A stretch of 5,692 nt of DNA from Candidatus Aerophobota bacterium (GTDB taxonomy: Bacteria; Aerophobota; Aerophobia; Aerophobales; B3-G15): NCBI GenBank assembly GCA_014859225.1, contig JACUUP010000092.1, positions 1 to 5,692 on the forward strand, given 5' to 3'. Shown in pieces: positions 1 through 5,692 of this stretch. Under the pieces are notes generated by a model, which was not told the DNA's origin, ran no database searches, and saw only the letters and a list, made by a program, of their open reading frames with translations. The position numbers and the translations under genes were made by a program. Every line of letters starts with the position of its first letter. Position 1 is the first letter of the stretch.

Positions 1-68
1 TCAGTGAACCACGTTGACTCTGAGGAGTGGAATCCTGAAGCAATCTTTTAGAGTAGTGAATATTTAGC

Positions 69-75
69 AGGGGGT
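69..75 (+). promoter_or_regulatory. Ribosome binding site of the first gene
   Basis: AGGGGGT lies 7-8 bases before the ATG at 83, a normal Shine-Dalgarno distance. It supports this ATG as the start. No convincing sigma-70-type promoter is visible in the 68 bases upstream, so the operon promoter may lie outside the window. Confidence 0.75.
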
Positions 76-82
76 AAAAATT

Positions 83-709
83 ATGCTTAGAGGAAGGCAA
101 ATCTTCAGTAAATTATTAGTTATGGTGGTATTTGTTGGAGTGATGGCGGCGGGTGGGAGGATTTACCTCGTATCCCCCTCAGCATTAGCTGCTCCAATAC
201 AGACAGAAACTGTCCTTATTCCGGGAGATGAACAAAAGCAGCAGGGTAGTATGGAAGAGCTTCTAAATGAACTGGAGCCGCTGCAAAATCCAGCGAAGAA
301 TACGGACAACGAATCCTCGCTGAAGAAAAACCCAGCCCAGGTAGAGCAAATCTTAGCCGAACTTCAAAAGCTGGTGCCTCAACTTGAGGTTGACCGTCGT
401 CTACTGGCTGAACTTCGCAAACAAATTCCTCCGGTGCGAAAAGAAGCTGAAAGTTACCTTGAGAGAATAAAAGAATTAGCTGCAAAGTCAGATCCGACAC
501 AACTTGTTCCTCTTGTTAATAAAGTTATGGACAGAACTTCAACTTTCTATGACTGGGTGGAGGAAGAATTTGAAACTCCGGAAGAAAGAGCCATGGCCTA
601 TTATATGGGAGGAGCGCGAGAATTCCGTGATGCCTTTGAAGAGTTGAAAAACGCCATTTTATTAACTGTAATTAATCGTTTGGATGTTATAGCGAGTTTA
701 GTTGAGTAA
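83..709 (+). CDS. Exported coiled-coil/helical protein of unknown function
   Basis: I do not recognise this 208-residue protein. The N-terminus has a basic stretch (residues 2-10), a hydrophobic segment (about 11-24) and an A-L-A motif at 34-36 that fits signal peptidase I. It is therefore probably secreted or periplasmic, or else held by an uncleaved N-terminal anchor. The rest is almost all predicted helix and rich in Glu, Lys and Leu. Residues 56-70, 86-99 and 105-117 carry three related L-L-x-E-L segments, each followed by a proline. Residues 84-136 read like a coiled coil. The part from about 138 to 208 is helical with aromatic residues (F155, Y156, W158, Y173, Y174). There is no cysteine and no catalytic motif that I can see. 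The next gene starts 47 bases downstream in the same direction, so the two are probably co-transcribed. A structural, adaptor or anchoring role beside the next protein, which also ends in a coil, is inference only. Confidence 0.85.
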   Translation: MLRGRQIFSKLLVMVVFVGVMAAGGRIYLVSPSALAAPIQTETVLIPGDEQKQQGSMEELLNELEPLQNPAKNTDNESSLKKNPAQVEQILAELQKLVPQLEVDRRLLAELRKQIPPVRKEAESYLERIKELAAKSDPTQLVPLVNKVMDRTSTFYDWVEEEFETPEERAMAYYMGGAREFRDAFEELKNAILLTVINRLDVIASLVE

Positions 710-744
710 TTAATCTGGGACATCCACCAGGAGATTTTAAAATA

Positions 745-751
745 AGAGGTG
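745..751 (+). promoter_or_regulatory. Ribosome binding site of the propeller gene
   Basis: AGAGGTG lies 5 bases before the ATG at 757 and fixes that start. The 47-base gap after the first gene holds no terminator-like hairpin, which supports co-transcription. A second purine motif, AGGAG at 729-733, has no start codon at a usable distance. Confidence 0.75.
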
Positions 752-756
752 CTAAT

Positions 757-2976
757 ATGCGATTAATGGTTGGCCGACGCCGGGCGATAAGCGGTGTGTT
801 TTTTTTATTTTCCCTGTTGGCAATATCAATGTCATCTTATGCCGAGGTGAAAATTCCCACAAAGCCAGAGCGTCCAAGAGAGGGACAGGTGGCTAATCTG
901 ATGGAGCCGGTTAAGGATGTTCTTTCGGGCAGGTCATGGCTTATACTTGAGGGAATAGACCCGGGCCTACGAGCAAGACCTGGCTGGAATCCACTCACCC
1001 GACTTGACTGGAGGGCACTGGAGGAAATTTTCGTGGCACCATCTTCCTCCACTATAGGAAATCCTGCTCTGCAGGCTCCTGCTGCAGCATTTCTGGTTCC
1101 CTTCAGGCATCCGGCACCAGCTTTTAGTAGAGATGTTTTAATCACGCGCGACTTCAGTCAGATTCCCTTTCAAACCGAGCCTCATCTTGCCGTGCACCCC
1201 AATGATTCTGACCATATCGTGGTAGGGTTAATAGATTATAATTTTCCCACGGTATCCTCCTATGTTAGTATGGATGGTGGTATTACCTGGGAAGGTCCGT
1301 TTCAGGTCCCCTACCTACCGGATGACCGGGTTTCTGGTGGCGACCCCGTACTTGCTTTTGATAGGGAAGGCAAAGTATATTTTGCCAGCATATCCATGGG
1401 AGTAAAGGAGTTTACTGTTGGTCCTTTGTATTTTCGGGATACAGTGTCCAGTATAGTGGTTGCTCGTTCGGAGGATGGAGGGTTCAGCTGGCCTCAAACT
1501 GTATCCACAGCCCGCAGCACGGTAGGGATGAAAGAGCAGCGTATAGATGCAGAGGGAAAACTTCGGGGAATCCTGAGCGTCAGTTTCCTGGATAAGCCCT
1601 GGATGAGTGTTGGTCCTCATCCTGATTTTCCCGAAAAAGACGTTATCTATGTTACTTATACAGATTTTGAAGTTGATTATCGCATCCAGTGGGTGGATGA
1701 GTTACCTGCTTTAATGCCGCGAGCAATCCAGACCACAATCCGTCTGGTGAGCTCAAAGGATGGCGGCTGCACCTGGAGCGACCCGGTAGCGGTAAGCCCC
1801 ACGGTGCAAAGACTGTTCGGTGAAATAGATCAGCCTGTAGATATTCCTGGTGTCTTTGGCACCGACCGTGTAGTGCAAGGCTCTCAACCGGTAGTTGACA
1901 AGGACGGTAATCTGTATGTTGCCTGGCTGGACAGCACTGACGATGGCAGCATGAAGGGCCTGGCAGAGATTCATGTGGCGCGTTCTGCTGATGGGGGAAA
2001 AACGTTCTCCCGAGCGGTAATTGCCTCACTTTTTAATGAAATTCCCTTTCGCCCTCGCACTGCTTTTTTCCGCTATTGGGGAGCAGCTTTTCCCCAGATG
2101 GCTATCGGGCCAGAAGGGGGATTGTATATTGTATATACCGCCCGTCCGCCAGATAGAAGGGGCGATGATGGTGATATCTACTTCATTAGTTCCCTGGACA
2201 GCGGTAAAAGCTGGAGCCGTCCAGTGCGTCTCAATGATGACCGCTCGCAAAGTCTGCAATTTTTCCCTGCTGTTGATGTTGACCCTAAAGGGATCATCCA
2301 TGTTATGTGGGGCGATATGAGGGATGACCCTTCGCAAACAAAATATCATATCTACTACACTCGCTCATATGATAAGGGAAAAAGCTGGGGATTTGAGATT
2401 GAAGAGTTAGGGTTGAAGGTGCGAGATACCAGGGTTACTGATTTTCCTTCTAATCCCAACCGGGGATTCCCATACGGGCTTTTCATCGGCGACTATTTTG
2501 CCATCCAGGCAACTGAGGAAGATGTCTATATGGTGTGGGCAGATACCCGCTTAGGTGAATTTGGTCCCATGAACCAAAAAATTGCTTTTGCCAGACAGCG
2601 CTCTATCCGCTCTCCAGATATCTTTATTTCCCCTCCAGCAGGAGCAGGCGGGCAAAACATTGCAGTCCAGGGTTTCAACTTTCAACCGAACATGAATGTC
2701 TTTATTCAATTAGGAGATGCCACAATTGCCTCTGCCAGAACTAATGATGTTGGCCGCTTTACCACGAGCCTCTATATACCGGTTACGGGAGAGGGCCCAC
2801 AAACACTGAGTGTGCTGGATGAATCAGGGAATAGAGCTTCAACCTCATTTTACACGGAATTTGGCTTTGACAACCTGCAGGAGCTTCGCAGGGACCTTAT
2901 GGAGGAAATGGGAACTCTCAGGGACACACTAAAGGCATTAGAGTCTTTGCTGAGCGATTTGAAAGGTAAGAATTGA
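757..2976 (+). CDS. Secreted Asp-box (BNR) beta-propeller protein with TIG-like domain and C-terminal coil
   Basis: A 739-residue exported protein. Basic residues (R7-R9), a hydrophobic core (11-24) and S-Y-A at 27-29 give a clear signal peptide. After a linker (about 30-135) comes a beta-propeller with six Asp-boxes of the form S-x-D-x-G-x-x-W/F at 171-178, 238-245, 333-340, 410-417, 479-486 and 537-544. Between them recur inner-strand motifs such as NLYVAW (385-390). A seventh strand set (578-616, with GDYFAI and VYMVWAD) has no box, so seven blades are likely. Residues about 619-700 look like a TIG/IPT Ig-like domain (VQGFNF, then DVGRFTT). Residues 707-735 form leucine heptads. Automated annotation would probably say sialidase/exo-alpha-sialidase. 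The Asp-box is structural, however, and I cannot place the sialidase arginine triad or the Tyr-Glu pair. The only F-R-x-P (116-119) lies outside the repeats. Binding of a glycan, polymer or partner protein is as likely as catalysis. The only cysteine is C338, inside the third box. The gene runs directly into the next one. Confidence 0.93.
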   Translation: MRLMVGRRRAISGVFFLFSLLAISMSSYAEVKIPTKPERPREGQVANLMEPVKDVLSGRSWLILEGIDPGLRARPGWNPLTRLDWRALEEIFVAPSSSTIGNPALQAPAAAFLVPFRHPAPAFSRDVLITRDFSQIPFQTEPHLAVHPNDSDHIVVGLIDYNFPTVSSYVSMDGGITWEGPFQVPYLPDDRVSGGDPVLAFDREGKVYFASISMGVKEFTVGPLYFRDTVSSIVVARSEDGGFSWPQTVSTARSTVGMKEQRIDAEGKLRGILSVSFLDKPWMSVGPHPDFPEKDVIYVTYTDFEVDYRIQWVDELPALMPRAIQTTIRLVSSKDGGCTWSDPVAVSPTVQRLFGEIDQPVDIPGVFGTDRVVQGSQPVVDKDGNLYVAWLDSTDDGSMKGLAEIHVARSADGGKTFSRAVIASLFNEIPFRPRTAFFRYWGAAFPQMAIGPEGGLYIVYTARPPDRRGDDGDIYFISSLDSGKSWSRPVRLNDDRSQSLQFFPAVDVDPKGIIHVMWGDMRDDPSQTKYHIYYTRSYDKGKSWGFEIEELGLKVRDTRVTDFPSNPNRGFPYGLFIGDYFAIQATEEDVYMVWADTRLGEFGPMNQKIAFARQRSIRSPDIFISPPAGAGGQNIAVQGFNFQPNMNVFIQLGDATIASARTNDVGRFTTSLYIPVTGEGPQTLSVLDESGNRASTSFYTEFGFDNLQELRRDLMEEMGTLRDTLKALESLLSDLKGKN
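2961..2967 (+). promoter_or_regulatory. Ribosome binding site inside the end of the propeller gene
   Basis: GAAAGGT lies within the last codons of the upstream gene. It is about 6 bases from the TTG at 2973 and about 12 from the ATG at 2979. The spacing favours TTG, while codon preference favours ATG. The two choices differ by only two residues (M-K) in the signal peptide, so the mature protein is unaffected. Confidence 0.5.
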
Positions 2977-5384
2977 AAATGAGAAACACAAATATTGTCA
3001 TAATTGCTCTGATATTTACTATGATGGCGGCTGTGCCGGCTCATAGCGAACTTTCAAACGCACCTGGCGCTATCTTGCCGCCCCATAATTATCCGGGGCC
3101 AGCAGCGGAGCGGGTATTGTTTAGAGCTTTTGATGTTGACCGGGCCCCACGGGACCTTGAGGCGGGCAGAATGGATATTTATATGTTTAGCCTGAAAACC
3201 GCTGCTGCCCAGAGGATGCGCCATGATGTGCGCTTTAACCTGTTTGAGGCACCTGCCACAACCCTGTCCTTACTTCTCAATCCTGCTCCAGCACCACCCG
3301 GTGAACTTAATCCCTTTTCTATACGTGAGGTAAGGCAGGCAGTTCAGTATCTGGTGGACCGCGAGTTTATAGTTAGAGATATCTATCAGGGTATGGCTTT
3401 GCCCATGGTAAGCCATGTTAGTCCGCAGGAGTTTGATTTTTTAACAGTATATGACATTGACCGCGGGTCGGGTATAAGTTATGACCCTGAGTTAGGGCGC
3501 GAGTTAATTGCCGGGGCTATGGAAAGAGCAGGTGCAACCCTAATTGATGGTATCTGGCACTATGGAAAAGAGCCTGTAAGGCTGAAGTTAATTGCCCGGG
3601 TGGAGGATGAGCGGCGGGAAATTGCTAATCTGGTGCGTACAGAAATGGAGAAAGCAGGATTTATGGTGGCTATTTCTTACCGTCCCTTTGCAGCCGCAGT
3701 TTTAACCGTGTATTCCACAGACCCGAAGGCCTTTGAGTGGCATCTTTACACTGAGGGATGGGGTCGAGCTGCACCCCAGCGTTACGATTTTGCCACCATA
3801 AACCAGATGAATGCACCCTGGCTTGGTAATATGCCTGGCTGGCAGGAGGTAGGGTTCTGGCAATACCAGCACCCTGAGCTGGATGAGCTGGGTAAGCGTC
3901 TTTTCCGGGGGGAGTTTACCAGCTTGAAAGAGCGCAGCGATATTTACCGCCTTATGAGTAAATTAGGATTGGAGGAGTCGATGCGCATCTGGCTTGTAAC
4001 TGCCATCAACAGTTTTCCTGCCCAGAAGAATCTGGTCGGGGTTACCCGGGACCTGGTGGCTGGACCTCGTTCCCCCTGGACACTCAGGGAAGCTCATGTT
4101 CCGGGGCGAAATGAGGTTATCGTAGGACATCTGTGGGTATGGACAGAACGCACCACCTGGAATCCTGTGGGTGGGTTTGGCGATGTTTACAGTGTTGATA
4201 TATGGCGCAGTCTCCATGATTCACCTATGTGGAATCACCCCTTTACCGGTATCCCTCGCTCTTTCCGGGTTGATTTCCAGGTGGAAACGGCCGGCCCTAA
4301 AGAAAAGCTGATTGTGCCATCCGATGCGGTTATCTGGAATGCCCATACCAATAAATGGGATGCTGTAGAAGCCGGGACCAAGGCTACCAGCAAAGTTATA
4401 TTTGATTACTCCCGTTATTTTCAGTCTTCCTGGCACCATGGTGAGGCTATCAGCATGGCTGATGTTTTGTATTCCATAGTTCAAAGCTATGAATTAGCTT
4501 ATGATGCTGATAAATCCCGCATTGAAGTTGCCCTGGGAGTTACTACAAGACCTTATTTAGAGACTTTCCGGGGCTATCGGCTGCTGGATGATAAGCGCCT
4601 GGAAGTATACGTAGATTTCTGGCACTTTGAGGAGAGCTATATAGCATCCTACGCCTCCCCTGCATCTCTTAGTATGCCCTGGGAAATCCTTGCTGCCATG
4701 GATGATCTGGTTTTCTCCCAGCGCCGGGCTGCCTACAGTGACACAGCTGCTGCCCGTTTCAATGTTCCCTGGCTGAATCTGGTGATGGACCGGGATGCAC
4801 GCCTGGTGCGCAGGACACTCAGGCAATTTTTAAGTGAAGGCTCCATACCAGGGGAGGTTTTTCAAATTGGAAACGATTCTCTGGTAAGTCTTGAGTTGGC
4901 TATGAAACGATATCAGGCAGCTATTAATTGGTTTGATAAGTATGGACATCTTGTTATCAGTAACGGACCTTTTTTCCTTTTTTCCTATGACCCGCCTGCC
5001 CAGTTTGCTGAGCTACGAGCATTTAGAGATGATACCTATCCTTATCGGCCAGGAGACTGGTTTTTTGGCGAACCGCCGACTATGAGAATAGAACGGGTAG
5101 AAACACATCCAGTATCGCCCGGCGAAAAAATAAGCTTAAATGTGGTTGTGCATGGCCCGGGCACCTTAGGTCTTAGATATCTTTTTTTGGACCCGGTAAG
5201 CGACGAGGTTCTTAAAATAGAAGAAGCTGAGCCAGTTTTACCCGAGGGCAAGTTCACCATTTTGTTTGACGAGGAGTTTACTTCAAAACTTAAGCCGGGA
5301 TTTTATCACCTTTACCTTGCTGCATATAGCGACAGCGTTGCTTTTGTAGTTGAGCAAAAGGTGGACGTAGACGTTGTGCCGTAG
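2973..5384 (+). CDS. Family 5 extracellular solute-binding protein, circularly permuted, with C-terminal Ig-like domain
   Basis: An 803-residue exported protein of the oligopeptide/dipeptide-binding (SBP_bac_5, cluster C) type. A signal peptide (1-25, A-H-S cleavage motif) has no lipobox cysteine, and the whole protein lacks cysteine. Motifs normally in the second half of the family come first: an L-E-A-G-R-M-D-I block (62-69), NPFSIREVRQAV (113-124) with V-D-R-E (128-131), Y-D-P-E-L-G-R-E-L (170-178) and E-W-H-L-Y-T-E-G-W-G (255-264). First-half motifs follow: WNPVGG (396-401), WHHGEAISMADVLYS (487-501), and NGPFFLFSYD (664-673) with AFRDDTYPY (683-691). Residues about 706-803 form an extra beta-rich Ig-like domain. 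Ordinary members have about 500-600 residues, so this one is long. Proteins of this family deliver peptides, nickel or oligosaccharides to ABC permeases; the ligand here cannot be read, and no permease or ATPase gene is present. The start overlaps the upstream stop (TTG at 2973, or ATG at 2979), which suggests translational coupling. Family call firm; transport role and ligand uncertain. Confidence 0.92.
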   Translation: MKMRNTNIVIIALIFTMMAAVPAHSELSNAPGAILPPHNYPGPAAERVLFRAFDVDRAPRDLEAGRMDIYMFSLKTAAAQRMRHDVRFNLFEAPATTLSLLLNPAPAPPGELNPFSIREVRQAVQYLVDREFIVRDIYQGMALPMVSHVSPQEFDFLTVYDIDRGSGISYDPELGRELIAGAMERAGATLIDGIWHYGKEPVRLKLIARVEDERREIANLVRTEMEKAGFMVAISYRPFAAAVLTVYSTDPKAFEWHLYTEGWGRAAPQRYDFATINQMNAPWLGNMPGWQEVGFWQYQHPELDELGKRLFRGEFTSLKERSDIYRLMSKLGLEESMRIWLVTAINSFPAQKNLVGVTRDLVAGPRSPWTLREAHVPGRNEVIVGHLWVWTERTTWNPVGGFGDVYSVDIWRSLHDSPMWNHPFTGIPRSFRVDFQVETAGPKEKLIVPSDAVIWNAHTNKWDAVEAGTKATSKVIFDYSRYFQSSWHHGEAISMADVLYSIVQSYELAYDADKSRIEVALGVTTRPYLETFRGYRLLDDKRLEVYVDFWHFEESYIASYASPASLSMPWEILAAMDDLVFSQRRAAYSDTAAARFNVPWLNLVMDRDARLVRRTLRQFLSEGSIPGEVFQIGNDSLVSLELAMKRYQAAINWFDKYGHLVISNGPFFLFSYDPPAQFAELRAFRDDTYPYRPGDWFFGEPPTMRIERVETHPVSPGEKISLNVVVHGPGTLGLRYLFLDPVSDEVLKIEEAEPVLPEGKFTILFDEEFTSKLKPGFYHLYLAAYSDSVAFVVEQKVDVDVVP

Positions 5385-5692
5385 TCGTTCCTTAAGACAA
5401 GAATAGCTGGTGTCATCTCAAAGGCAAAGAAACCTCTGAAAATTCCTCTAATAAATTTAGCTGCCCGCCGAGTGTGTTCTCCATAAGGTGAGCGGCGAGT
5501 AGGCTTATTCTTGAGTTCTAACGCGTAGGTTCTTCACGGACGTGTTTTGTAAAAAGTTAGGAGAAAGATTACTGTCAGGTGAAATATCTTGCCTAAGGCC
5601 TTATTTATAATTATGGAAGTCCCCTGGCGGACAAATCTACCAGGCTAAAGTAGCAGGACAAAAGTAGAACTAAGCCGCCACCGTTGGAGAAC
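5385..5692. other. Downstream region without a recognisable gene
   Basis: These 308 bases hold no open reading frame with a credible start and ribosome binding site on either strand. No classic intrinsic terminator (GC stem plus T-run) follows the last stop codon. The region is rich in self-complementary segments: CAAGAATA at 5398-5405 with TATTCTTG at 5506-5513; CGCCG near 5466-5470 with CGGCG at 5493-5497; a small hairpin CCTGG/CCAGG at 5623-5627/5640-5644; a palindrome TAAGGCCTTA at 5594-5603; and the long inverted repeat listed separately. A TATAAT at 5606-5611 has no matching -35 element. A structured RNA, a long 3' untranslated region or a remnant of a small mobile element are all possible. 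I match it to no known RNA family. Confidence 0.5.
5476..5692. repeat. Long imperfect inverted repeat, right arm ending at the window edge
   Basis: The left arm (5476-5496) and right arm (5674-5692) pair in order: GTTCTCCA 5476-5483 with TGGAGAAC 5685-5692; GGTG 5487-5490 with CACC 5679-5682; GCGGC 5492-5496 with GCCGC 5674-5678. That makes 17 pairs with only small bulges. A further nested pair, AGTTCTA 5514-5520 with TAGAACT 5665-5671, extends it. The enclosed sequence is about 145 bases. Because the right arm touches the last base, the repeat may extend further, and any target-site duplication cannot be tested. It could be the closing helix of a structured RNA or the terminal repeats of a small non-autonomous element. 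Confidence 0.45.

Noticed and set aside
14-46. A TTGACT resembling a -35 element upstream of the first gene.
   Set aside because: No acceptable -10 element lies 16-18 bases further; the best candidate (CAATCT at 41-46) is 21 bases away.
1-51. An open frame from the first base to a TAG at 49-51, possibly the tail of an upstream gene.
   Set aside because: Only 16 codons long, which is expected by chance, and the residues match nothing I recognise.
1102-1113. F-R-H-P (residues 116-119) as the sialidase F-R-I-P motif.
   Set aside because: It sits in the linker before the first propeller strand and lacks the flanking pattern of the true motif, so it is probably a chance match.
837-2349. Several minus-strand and off-frame open frames of 70-125 codons inside the propeller gene.
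   Set aside because: They lie opposite or out of frame with a gene showing clear domain motifs, and their translations are low in recognisable structure. They are shadows of the real gene.
5535-5548. CACGGACGTG followed by TTTT as an intrinsic terminator.
   Set aside because: The stem is only 3-4 pairs with a very small loop, too weak to call.
5589-5611. A perfect TATAAT (5606-5611) preceded by TTGCCT (5589-5594), as a promoter.
   Set aside because: The spacer is only 11 bases, no other -35 fits, and no gene is visible downstream.
5614-5649. A short frame starting with the ATG at 5614.
   Set aside because: It has about 11 codons and no ribosome binding site.
5385-5692. A known riboswitch, T-box, 6S RNA, tmRNA or RNase P RNA in the downstream region.
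   Set aside because: None of the conserved sequence signatures I looked for is present.
1-5692. CRISPR array, tRNA, rRNA or insertion sequence.
   Set aside because: No regularly spaced direct repeats, no cloverleaf and no transposase-like frame were seen.

Overview
The window holds three plus-strand genes for exported proteins (83-709, 757-2976, 2973-5384), then about 300 bases without a recognisable gene. The genes have strong purine-rich ribosome binding sites, short gaps or an overlap between them, and N-terminal signal sequences. Base composition looks mid-range, just under 50% GC by eye. This fits a prokaryote, probably an anaerobic or thermophilic bacterium. The phylum cannot be settled: the solute-binding protein lacks the lipobox usual in Gram-positive relatives, and its domain order resembles long archaeal-type family 5 binding proteins that I recall but could not check. 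Cysteine is almost absent (one residue, in the second protein).

Layout: (1) 1-82, a short leader with a good ribosome binding site. (2) 83-709, a 208-residue helical and coiled-coil exported protein that I do not recognise. (3) 757-2976, a 739-residue Asp-box (BNR) beta-propeller protein with a TIG/Ig-like domain and a terminal leucine-zipper-like coil. (4) 2973-5384, an 803-residue family 5 (oligopeptide/dipeptide-type) solute-binding protein whose two halves are in swapped order, followed by an Ig-like tail domain. (5) 5385-5692, apparently non-coding, containing a long imperfect inverted repeat whose right arm ends at the window edge.

The three genes look like one operon for envelope or extracellular proteins. 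Genes 2 and 3 overlap or abut at their stop/start, so they are probably translationally coupled and made together. Genes 1 and 2 both carry coiled-coil segments that could join them. One reading is a surface assembly in which a propeller binds a polymer or surface and the binding protein captures a released product. No permease or ATPase gene is in the window, so a transport role is not shown. The two most notable points are the circularly permuted solute-binding fold and its tight coupling to a propeller protein that is probably not an ordinary sialidase.
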